From contig NC_053146.1 of the NCBI RefSeq assembly GCF_016808335.1, positions 24,050,637-24,114,636 of the forward strand: a DNA stretch of 64,000 nucleotides. Reading direction: 5' to 3'. Position 1 is the stretch's first letter, and each line of letters starts with the position of its first letter. This DNA is from Panicum virgatum. Lineage: Eukaryota > Streptophyta > Magnoliopsida > Poales > Poaceae. Positions 55,301 through 64,000 of this stretch are shown piece by piece. The notes under the pieces are model-generated. The model was not told the DNA's origin and ran no database searches. It saw only the letters and a program-made list of their open reading frames with translations. The position numbers and the translations under genes were made by a program.

Positions 55301-58300
55301 CATTTGTTTCTCATATCTGAAATCTCTTCATCCATATGAGGAGCTTGGCGATTTGGAATCTCATTAATCCATGCCTCACTATAATACCTGTGCCAATAAC
55401 ATATATAAGGTACAATTTAAGAACTAAACAACAACTAAACAACAACTAAAAAATAAATAGTAGAATACATAAGAGACATATATAGAATAGAACATTACTT
55501 GGGATTTAAGGAGTGTGCCAAGCAATGCAATGGGGTGTTGCTTTTTGCCCATCGACTCACTAAGATCTCATTAATAGTGAAGTAAAAGGTAGATTCCTCA
55601 TACGGCTCTTTCCCTTCATGGCGATAAATTGTTTTCTTCACCTTCTCTATCATTGTATCCCACATCTCATATATCAAATGAAGGCATGGTTTATCAGTGT
55701 CGGCTGCACGTATCATAGAGTATATAGGTTCAGTGAAATCAAGAATATAGTTTACTTTATCCCACCACACATCATTTAGAATCTTCTCTTTGACAAATTG
55801 TGCTTGACCCACATTATCATCCCTATATGTATTCCACTTTTCAGTAACCACCATCAGCACAAGAGATTCTTTGATAGCACGAAGCCTCTTCAACATCACA
55901 ACAATAGAGGCAAACCTCGTGTCAGCAATGGCTAGAAATTTCAACTTACTAAAATCATTGAACATAGACAACCTCATGGAGTGACTCATGATGAAATTTT
56001 TAATCGCAGCAGCATCTCCAGAAACCTCACTTATCCAATTGAATTCTTCATAATTCTCATCATCAATGTTCCTAGGAGCACAAATGTTTTTCAGCCCAAG
56101 GTTCAAGGTATGAACGACACATGGGGTCCAGAAAATATGGGGATGCTTTTGCTCAACAATCAGCCCAGCACCTCTGCAATTAGATGCATTATCAGTGATC
56201 ACCTGCACAACATTTTGTGGGCCAACCTCATCAATTACTGCTAGCATCTTCTCAGCAATGTACTCCTTTTTCTTGACTTCTCCTTCAGTGTTGATTGCTC
56301 GTAAAAACATTGGCCCATCTTCTGTCACAGCCAAAAAAGTTAAGAGAGGATGTCTTTGAGCATCAGACCACCCATCAGATACCACACTAACACCTTTAGA
56401 GCTCCATGTTGACTTTACTGGTTGCAGCATTCTCCCAACATGCATCTTCTCTTGCAACAGAAGAGTTGTCCTCAACTTGTTATAGCTTGGAGGGACATAG
56501 CCTCCCAGGCCATGGTTTGCAGCAAAGGTGAAGGCCTTTCTGAAATATGGGTTTCTTGCAAGATTGAAAGGCAGGCCTATAAATTTTAATAAATAAAAAT
56601 GTAAGCATGCATGGATTAATTAAGACTTAAGAGTTGATTGAAAGAGAAATAAGCTAGCTAACCTGCTGTGTAGAACATCCTTGCAATCAAAGCATCAAGC
56701 TGGCTACGAGTTTCTAAATTGAAGCTAGATTCAATAGCTGAAACCCCCTTTCTCTTCCTTGCACTTATGCTCGTGCCCGACACACCCTCCTCAGTAGGCA
56801 ATGGAATATCTCTAGGCAATTTTCTAGCAGCGACTACCTCAGCCTTAGCAATTTCATTATTAAGTTGAGCAATAACCTGATCTGAAGACTGTGGACAGAA
56901 CCTCACGCCATAACCTGGAATCTTTAGGAGATGTGCCTTCACTCTTGAGTAACTCCCATTGATTATGAAATCACAAAGTCTGCATCTACTCTTTGCATTA
57001 CCTCCCTGACCCTTTCCAATCTTCTCCAGCACCTCGACATACCTCCACAAGGGCTTCATCTCATTGTCGTGTGGAGGAAAAACACGAGCAGCAGCCAAGA
57101 TTTGGCTTGCCCTAGCTGAATTGTTGCCTGACGAAGGAACAGCACCTGCAGTACCAACAGCAGTGCTGGATGCAGATGGATCTGACGCACCAATTTCACT
57201 CGCCATTGATCAGATTGGAGTAGGGGGAGGGTGATCGGGGAGAGGCGGACTGGGCGTCGGGCGATGGTGATGGGAGATGGCGATGGTGCAATTGGCGGCT
57301 ACGTGGAAAACGATGAAGGGATGCGTGGAGAGAGGGTCTCACGTGTATAGATGGTGTATTTACATGGTGAATGAGGGGTTAGGGTTTTGAGGTGTCGGGA
57401 AAGAATCGAAAAGGTGTCGACAAAGTATCGATATTATTTTATTTATTTAAATATTATTAAAATATCCGATACTTGTCCGACAAGTATCGGAGGAGTATCG
57501 GTATCCCGTAAGTGTCGGAGGAGTATCGGTATCTGATACGTGGGCATTCGCAAGTATCCGCGCATCGTAGTTAGCAACTACTGGATGATAAAATTGCCGT
57601 TTTACCCATGCTCACCCCTATGCAACATAAAATGTTAGCAAGGACATAAAAAAAGATGTATGCATCAAACATCCATAAATATTAGTTATTGCAATTCAGA
57701 GATCCATAAATCACAATTCAAATTTTATCCAGAATCCAGATTTTGAAAATCCATACAAAATCTAGATTTTCAAAATTCACAATCCCATCCAAATGTGGCC
57801 TTAATAAACCCCATTACCCCAACTCCCCACAATATAGGTTTTGAGTTTTACTATTTCCTTCTTATGACCTAGTCCTTAGGCACCTTTTTTTGTAGATTCA
57901 CATGATTGCAGTAAATACTATGTTTACTCTTGACTCCTGCACTGCATATGCATATAAAAAAACATGACCTGTGGGGGGTATGATGTCCGCCGGGCATTGA
58001 TTAAGGAGAAGACCTTCTCATGTAGGCCAAGAAAACCCCCGAACCCCTGCTCCACCCTTACACAGGGGTGCCGTTGCCTGTACCGTAACCCATGTGAGAG
58101 CGGGCCGGGATGCGTGCTGGGACCTATTTTCCATGTGCTTTGGTTGTGTAGGCAGACGAGGTGTTTTTTTAACCCCAACCTGAAATTCGCTCCCATCGGG
58201 AGTTAAACCCAGGACCTGAGGAGTGCTACTGCATATGCATATCATGTTCACGGTAATGCACATGAGATTAAAATTATGCTAAGTTGGATCCATGATGCTT

Positions 58301-61300
58301 CAAAATTTAAATTTTACCACTTGAAAAATCCCACTATAAGAAGCTAACTAGCAGAAATGTGAATCCAAAGTATGGTTCTTTATTCTCCAACACTTTTTGA
58401 AAATCTTTAGTGAGCTCACTTTTAAAACTTAAGAAAAAACTTACTGACTGCTCTAGTGAGCTCCAGATGTAATTGTTAAGCGTTGTTGCCAGCGTCTATT
58501 TTGAAAGGTGGCGCCTAGGTGCTAGGCAGAGGAAGACCACCTCAACTAGCACCAAGGCATTTTGTCGATCCATTTTTTTCACCTAAAGAAGTTTAGGACT
58601 TGATTCATGTATGAAATATGAAGTGGGACAAATTAGAGGTGGAGACCAACGAACTATGGTCATGGAACACATGGTTGTACAAACACATAGTCACACATAA
58701 GTGACGTCAGAGCACTAGACAGCCACAGCACCTAGCCTAGCAGTGTTGGAAACATTGTTGCCAGTACCTTGAGGTTTACTTTAGGCTTCATACATTACTC
58801 TTACTTTAGGCTTTCTAGTGCGCCTAATTATTAGAGACGGAGCTTGCTGGGTTGGCAGCAGCACAGGGCAGCCCATAGCCACCAAGTTCCTAGAACGATG
58901 GGGTCGAGGAACGCAGTACGCTATTTTAAAAAAAAAAACTGGAATGAGAGGGCTATACTTTGTTGGGATGTTTGTTCGAAAAGTGGAACGTGTACCAACT
59001 TTTTTGGGAATGATCCTCGTTCTATTTGCAAACACAGTAAGTAGTTATTTACATATAATATGTTGACTAAGCAGAAAATCAACTAGAAAATTCAGCTTGC
59101 TTTCTCTACTAGAAGTGTCCCATGTTCCTTCCTTTCATTTTATTCGTCACCAGCCCAACAGGCCAATTAGGCCTGCGGTCTTTGCACATCAGCCCATTTG
59201 CACGTCCACCTCCGCCCATTTGCATGGCTTCTTGCACTTGTTGCTGCTCTGCTACTGCTGCTGATGCCTTGCGTGCTCCTTGCTCCTGAATCCTGAATTC
59301 TGATGCAACGGAGGTCAGCACCTCAGGACCAAGATCGACGTCCAGCAGCCTACATCGTTCCTGCGCCTGTGTTGCTGGGTTGCATTCCCAGGTGGCGAAC
59401 CAGCGACAACCCTCATCGTTCCCGACCCGCGTTCTGGAACAAACGTACCTGGGACGTGGAATGCGGCATCGTTCCGCATTTCTGGTGACTGTGGGGCAGC
59501 CAAGATAAAGAACGGAGGAGCAGTAGTGTTTGTGTGGAAAACAGTCAGTAATCTTCAATAGTGGCCAATGATTAGATAACCCTGTTTTGGGTGGCCTTTC
59601 CAACTTTGATTGAAATTTTCCAAATTATTACGTTCTGAAGTGGCACTGCTTTAATTTTTCCTTAGAAGCATGTTTATATATTCTGGATCCTAAATAAGTT
59701 TTCGTAAGAGCTTTGTGTTTTGATCTTTTCTTGATGTTGAACATTTGCAGGATATCTATTGTTTGAATGCTGATGGGTCTCTGTTCGACGCTGCACTGAT
59801 TTCAGCAGTGGCTTCCTTCACACATTGTATGTTCCTTTATTTTCAACGTCTGTATGGACATGATATCCTTCCACTATCTCATTATGGACAATACTCCCTC
59901 TGTCCTGAAATATAAGGCATTCCAACATTCTTGGAGAGTCAAAGTTTTTCAAATTTGACCAAATTTTTAGAGAGAATCATAAAAATTTATGGCACCAAAC
60001 ATATAATTATAAAAATATATTTAATGGAGAATCTAATTGTACATATTTGATATCATAAATGTTATTAGTTTATTGTATAAATTTGGTCAAACTTGAAAAA
60101 ATTTGACTCTCCAAGAATGTTGGAATGCCTTATATTTCAGTACAGAGGGAGTATGTAATATCAGTATACTAGAATACCCTGATACTCCGCTGCTGTCACT
60201 TCAATCATGAAGTATGTATTCACATTACTCACATTACTACTGCTGTGTATTTTCCATTTGAAACTTTCTCATGAAACCAACCTCAGGAGCTGATTTTCTC
60301 AGCCTACTGTAGTATCAAATACACAAATGTTATGTGCAGGCCATTAGGGCCCATGCGAGGGCTTTCTTCTTAATATAATGAAGCGTAGCTCTCCTGCGCT
60401 TTCGAGAAAAAAAAAAGCCCATGCGAGGGAGCAACAGAACCAGGCATCCCTTGAGTCGGCCCACTGTTTACACAAACAGTAACCTTGCAACAGCAGCCTT
60501 AGTGATAAGATTAGAACATCTTATCACAGCAGCCTGAGTGATAGGATTAGATCAGGTTGTTTCCTTAGATCAAGTCTTCCTATCCTTGATGCTCTGAACC
60601 ACACTTTGGGAGCTAGATGAGATCCTGTTGGATTTGTGCTACTATCTTCTGTGGTATCTTGATTTCTTAATAATCACTACTTTTTTTTCGAGAATATGCA
60701 AGAGAGAGGTGTATCTTTGTATTAAAAAGAAAGAACGATGAGTTCGCTATAATGCAAGGGGGCATGGATGCACACACGATCACTTATCACTTCTAATTCT
60801 ATGATATTTTTTTTTTGCAGTGGAGATTCCTTTAGTTTCTGTTGGTGATGATGGTAGAGTATTCACTGTTGGAGGCAATGAAGGGAAAACCAAATTTGAA
60901 TTGGTAAACAGAGAAAAGAGGAAGCTTACACTTGGCGACATTCCATTTTCCCTTACGTGTGCACTTCACAAGGATAGTATTCTAGTGGACCCAACTTCTG
61001 AAGAAGAATCGATAATAGAGACTTATGTGACTGTTGTTATAGATTCTTCAGACCGCATAGTGTCAGTACAAAAACTTGGAGGTGCAGTGACTTCCATGAC
61101 AGCTGTTAAGGTAACTAACCCGATCTTTTCTTCCTAGAATGTATCATAATGAGAATCCATTTATACGTTTTGGTCTTTGGAGAATGCAGTGCTTCTGAAA
61201 AATATTGCAGCAATGTGTCATTAGCAGGGAACAAACTTCATATATTTTATGTGATAAGGAAGATATTGCCCTATGTATTAACTCTGGTCAATGCCTTGCA

Positions 61301-61520
61301 AAATATTGTATGTTAATATTTGGTTTCGTTTTGTGAATGTTGACTCCTTTTCCTTTTCTATTATCACATTCACTACATGGCATATGCATTACAAGGTAAT
61401 TGCTGCTGATACAATATCTTAATGCAGGAGTGCATTAGCTTGGCTAAGGAAAGGAGGCGGAAGTTAAGAGAGATTCTGAAAGACTCTGTTGACGTCATGG
61501 AAGTTGACCAAACTGAATAA
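52332..61520 (+). CDS. RRP43: Exosome complex core subunit RRP43 (seven exons)
   Basis: Exons: 52332-52556, 52639-52708, 52794-52899, 53540-53606, 59751-59826, 60821-61110 and 61428-61520. All introns are GT-AG, and the 927 nt keep one frame (308 aa plus stop). The product is an RNase PH-fold protein of the RRP43 type. N-terminus EVEAYRRLFPLAFLERHLRESVRPDARRL; domain 1 includes FHMPPICSPLVRPGRP and GMLNLKELCLISGKASW; LDIYCLNADGSLFDAAL spans exons 4-5; domain 2 covers KRKLTLGDIPFSLTC and LVDPTSEEESI. The six RNase PH-like subunits form the ring of the 3'-5' RNA exosome in nucleus and cytoplasm, acting in rRNA maturation and RNA decay. RRP43 pairs with RRP46 and is usually non-catalytic. The length matches plant homologues. 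Intron 4 (6.1 kb) is swollen by transposons; intact splice sites suggest the gene works. Confidence 0.95.
54498..57570 (-). mobile_element. Complete hAT element in RRP43 intron 4
   Basis: 3073 bp with a perfect 8-bp duplication ttagcaac (54490-54497 and 57571-57578). The imperfect 17-bp inverted ends are ctatgttacccggatac and, on the other strand, ctacgatgcgcggatac. Subterminal arrays of ggatacggatac and gtatcggaggagtatcgg lie just inside both ends, as expected for transposase binding. It carries one open, four-exon transposase gene antisense to RRP43. All features of an autonomous element appear present. Confidence 0.9.
54690..57206 (-). CDS. hAT transposase, four exons, open
   Basis: Minus-strand exons 57206-56663, 56576-55499, 55387-55034 and 54954-54690, all GT-AG, total 2241 nt = 746 aa plus stop, with every junction in frame. 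Residues about 53-105 form a BED-type zinc finger (C75, C78, H92). A DUF659-type region follows at about 185-350, with LPFNLARNPYFR, SDGWSD (Asp249) and ITDNASNC (Asp310), two of the hAT catalytic acids. LNPKYYSEAW is at about 540. The C-terminal dimerisation domain has SSCAERNWS with Glu643, the third acid, and ends in an Asp-rich tail. The protein cuts and pastes elements with matching ends. No stop or frameshift was found, so it may be functional. A host-domesticated gene is less likely because ends and TSD are intact. Confidence 0.88.
57956..58227 (-). mobile_element. SINE-like retroposon in intron 4
   Basis: 272 bp flanked by the 15-bp duplication actgcatatgcatat (57941-57955 and 58228-58242). 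Read on the minus strand it starts agcactcctcaggtcc, has a B-box-like ggtttaactccc about 15 bases in, and ends in a T run. No A box is visible, so it is probably 5'-truncated. It resembles a SINE common in panicoid grasses. Confidence 0.72.
59894..60151. mobile_element. Stowaway MITE in intron 5
   Basis: 258 bp, ctccctctgtcc at one end and gtacagagggag at the other, with TA on both sides. The arms are long inverted repeats (gaaatataaggcattcc / ggaatgccttatatttc). The ends match the Tc1/mariner-related Stowaway consensus. Confidence 0.93.
60362..60416 (+). mobile_element. LINE 3' stub in intron 5
   Basis: 55 bp ending in an A run, between two copies of gcccatgcgaggg (60349-60361 and 60417-60429). 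The text gcgtagctctcctgcgctttcgag is typical of grass LINE 3' ends. It is a severely 5'-truncated insertion. Confidence 0.8.
60681..60778 (-). mobile_element. Probable LINE 3' end, antisense, in intron 5
   Basis: A T run followed by tcgagaatatgcaagagagaggtg, the inverse of another common grass LINE tail. No clear duplication flanks it, so the right border is approximate. Confidence 0.45.
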
Positions 61521-62930
61521 GTCTGCAAATGGATTCAGTTAGTCTAGCCGGTTATTTCTTGGTGGTTCTTTGGATGCCTCGGTTGACCTGGTTGTAACAG
61601 CAGTTCTGTTGTTTTAGCTTTCTGTTTAGCTAGACGAGCCCAAGTAAGTATGTAACGATTTGTACCCTGCATAGGATTCCGCACTTGAAAAAGCTGCTTG
61701 ATCTTATAAGCATGTCTGCAATGCACTTTTTTTTTAGCGACCATGCCTTAGCACTTCTTTCATTAGGGTGAAAGCAGTTTACAGACAAACATGGTGCGGC
61801 CAAACAGAGCTTGGCCAACACAAGAATATAAAGGATTAAAGAAAGAGATATTCTTTCGGGTTTCATCTCTAGCCTACCCCAACTTGCTTGGGAAAAAAAA
61901 GTTATGTTGTAAAGAAAGAGAAACATTGAAGAAAGCTACAACCAACACACATTGGCAGTGATAGAAGCCGCAACCACCACCACAACAAGAATAAGCAGCA
62001 TGAAGCCATTAGGGGAAGGAAGGACACACCCAACCCAACCACCATAACTTACAAAAGGGATACACCATCGCCAATGCTGCTTGGAGAGAGCAAGCTCGAA
62101 GAATGCGACCACTATATCAAAGCATCCGCCGAACTAGTGGTAGCAAAGTATCCACCCAAGAAGCAACATGGCGGCAAAGCATCCGCCCAAGCAAACGGTG
62201 GCGGCAAAGCATCCACATGTACCACGAACGGTGGCAAAGCATCCACCCAACGACAACATCCTGGGCGGCAAAGCATCCGCCAGAGCAAGCACCAAACAGC
62301 ACAACCGTGGCGCTAAAGCATCCGCCAGAAGACAAAAATCCAAGCAACCAAGGCGACTATGGCAATTCAAAGCAAAGACAGGCCTAAAAGAAAATTTATC
62401 CCATGAAGAGTTAACGATGACCACCACCACGCAACTGCACTCCAGTGTGAACTTCCAAGATGATGCCTCCAAGGAGGGAAACGACACAAATATGTCGCCG
62501 TCATCGCCCGACCGACACGGTCGGAGTTTTCACCCAGGAAGTTCACAGGAGCGGGAGGGGAGAAGGGAAGAAGAATGATGCCTCTAAGGAAGTAAACGGC
62601 ATCTAAGGGTGTCGCCATCATCTGCTCACAGGCAAGCAGAGCTTTCACCTTGCCCCCATCCCCCAGAGCATGCCGCCAACCTTCCTGAGCTGCCACCACG
62701 CACCAAGGGATGGCCACCTCACGGCAGCCCCCGTTGTAGGAGAGCGGTCACCCTCCACCATAACAGACAGGGTCCAAAAGTCCCCTAGAACCGGCAACAG
62801 CGGAGACCCGCAGTGGGGTAGCCACCGAACCCGCCACTGCCAGGTTGGGGCGCCACCTAGGCCCCTCCACGCGGAATGGGTGTTGCAAAAAAGTTCTTCA
62901 TTGTAGCTATGTGTGAGTTTAAATATTTGC
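61521..62930. other. RRP43 3' UTR followed by repetitive DNA
   Basis: The first roughly 200 bp after the stop are probably 3' UTR, though no firm poly(A) signal is placed. From about 61730, a T run and then LINE-like text (ctaccccaacttgcttggg) occur. At 62455-62600, gatgcctccaaggaggg-type phrases repeat at about 120 bp. Short ORFs here have no domain. Confidence 0.5.
62118..62327. repeat. Irregular minisatellite, ggcaaagcatccgcc
   Basis: Seven copies of caaagcatccgcc or close variants at about 62118, 62143, 62175, 62203, 62232, 62267 and 62313. Spacers are 25-46 bp and of unlike sequence. Confidence 0.85.
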
Positions 62931-63184
62931 ATGTTTGAACTTCATATATGTATATGGATGGAAGCAAGCAAACTAGCGGTGACCACATTTGTACTATATT
63001 ATATTATTTTATCTGAAGTGAGTGGTAGTAGGGTAACAGCTATACGGCTAGCTTATAATATTTAATTCAGCACCAGCGAGTTAACGCGTATGCACGATTT
63101 GATTTTAACTCTAACCAACCACGATCCGATCGATGGTGATGGTTCGACTGGAACAGCCCATGATTCATTGCTGCAGCTTCCCTT
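62931..63184. other. Short spacer, nothing recognised
   Basis: AT-rich sequence with no ORF or repeat that I can name. Confidence 0.5.
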
Positions 63185-63477
63185 CACTACTACAGAAACC
63201 TATATCACCTCCGGTTTTCAACCCCGTTCGATTTAAGTCGATAGTGATATGCCTATTTTTTTAAAACAAAAAATAATATAAAAAATCCTGCGGCCGCCGC
63301 AAGCTCGGCTCCGTGGCGCCGCAGCAACACATGCACCCACTCCGCCCCAGCTTCGACCACCGCGCCCTCTCCGCCCAGCTACCCGCCGTGCCTACTTTGC
63401 CCCTTCCAATTATCATGGCTGCTCCGCCCCACTGGACGCCAGGCCTGCACTACCACCCCTCATGCCTAAGGTGTGGG
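63185..63477 (+). mobile_element. CACTA (En/Spm) element terminus
   Basis: cactactacagaaacc matches the conserved CACTA end, followed by subterminal-type text (caccggttttc-like, gtgatatgcc). The opposite end is not in the window. A GC-rich stretch follows at 63285-63480. Candidate TSD base triplet is ctt. Confidence 0.6.
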
Positions 63478-63788
63478 TGTAGGGAAACGGGTAAGCTACG
63501 CTAGCATCACTACCGCATAAACTCAAGATACTTGCGAGTAGAAGATCATAGATCGTTACCACTAGACGCGCAGCGCAGCGGAAGAAGTCGCGCATCGATG
63601 TAGAGGAAGTAGTCGATCACGTCCCACGAACCGAGCTCCTCGTACTTGATCCCAGCAGCCGATCAGCGCAGCAGTCGCAGCAGCGCCTCCACGGAGTCCA
63701 CACGTACGGGGATGAAACGCCGGGCGTCGGTGTGCTAGCACCGCACGCACGGCAAGGGCGGCGGCCGAGAGAGAGGGAGGGGCGGCGG
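63478..63788 (+). repeat. Copia LTR start (Angela/BARE-like), interrupted
   Basis: TGTAGGGAAACGGGTAAGC followed by agcggaagaag and gatgtagaggaagtagtcg. This layout is familiar from grass Angela/BARE-type LTRs. It is cut by the Tekay-family LTR at 63789, and no second end is seen. Confidence 0.5.
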
Positions 63789-64000
63789 TGTAACACCCTA
63801 ACTTTAAATTTCTGTATTTATTAATAAATTAATTGGCTTTAGTTAAATTTTCTAAGGTTTATTGTGTTTAGTTGGCATTTAAATCTAATTTTTGATCAAT
63901 AAATAATTAAAATCCATCATAGGTTTAAATTTTTGTTGCATTCATGCTGGTGCATAATTTTAATTGAGTGTGGTTTGAATTCAAATTCAAATTTGAATTC
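63789..64000 (+). repeat. K4: start of a Tekay-family LTR
   Basis: TGTAACACCCTAACTTTAA and the AT-rich text that follows align with the first 200 bp of the K2 LTR and the inverse of the K1 LTR ends. The rest lies beyond the window. Confidence 0.85.

Larger units (their letters stand above)
54349..57800. mobile_element. Tourist-like MITE in intron 4, split by a hAT element
   Basis: Outer ends cgccctgtttggat / atccaaatgtggcc with tta on both sides (54346-54348 and 57801-57803). Without the hAT element the MITE is about 370 bp (54349-54497 plus 57579-57800). Its arms share inverted text such as aaatctagattttc. TTA duplications point to PIF/Harbinger mobilisation. It was present in the intron before the hAT insertion. 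Confidence 0.75.

Noticed and set aside
59109..59603. 164-codon minus-strand ORF in RRP43 intron 4
   Set aside because: No domain, low-complexity composition, and it lies within an intron antisense to the gene; most likely chance.

Overview
This is a plant nuclear window, almost certainly from a grass and probably a panicoid. The evidence is one intron-rich host gene whose protein reads as a plant exosome subunit, and repeats typical of large grass genomes: Ty3/gypsy elements of the Tekay/Del, Athila and Tat lineages, copia LTRs, Stowaway, Tourist/PIF, hAT, MULE and CACTA elements. There are no bacterial operons, no CRISPR array, and no rRNA or tRNA gene that I can support.

Left and centre (1-49558) are one retrotransposon nest that can be unpicked by target-site duplications (TSDs) and by reading frames that resume across insertions. 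The outermost element is a minus-strand Tat-lineage element (T1, 6530-49558; its 3' end lies beyond the left edge). A second Tat element (T2, 9298-43490, TSD tatgc) sits in the RNase H region of T1. A plus-strand non-autonomous Athila-like element (A2, 13821-37100) sits in the integrase end of T2. A chimeric plus-strand Tekay-family insertion (K2, 16986-33579, TSD atgcg) sits in the gag-protease frame of A2. A nearly intact minus-strand Tekay element (K1, 18916-30920, TSD cttcc) sits in the 3' LTR of K2. On the far left, another minus-strand Athila-like element (A1, 3959-6529 visible) lies in the 3' region of T1 and is itself interrupted by Tekay copy K3 (1-3958). A copia solo LTR (TSD gatac) splits the 5' LTR of T1, and a 162-bp hAT MITE splits the 3' LTR of T2.

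From 49559 to 52331 comes a gene-flanking zone of DNA transposons: a MULE-type element with a 9-bp TSD and a 1-kb PIF/Harbinger-type element ending about 350 bp before the start codon of the host gene. The host gene (52332-61520, plus strand, seven exons, 308 codons) encodes the exosome core-ring subunit RRP43. Its intron 4 is about 6.1 kb because it took up a Tourist-like MITE, which then received a complete 3073-bp hAT element whose four-exon transposase keeps one open frame. A SINE lies in the same intron. Intron 5 holds a Stowaway MITE and a LINE 3' stub. The right end (61521-64000) has repeats, a CACTA terminus, a copia LTR start and the beginning of a fourth Tekay-family LTR.

The features I rate most worth following are: K2, an insertion with a proper TSD but only one recognisable LTR, carrying foreign sequence fused to a gag-protease frame; the apparently intact hAT element in RRP43; the antisense multi-exon ORF and 120-bp tandem array in T2; and a spliceosomal-type intron in the gag of K1.
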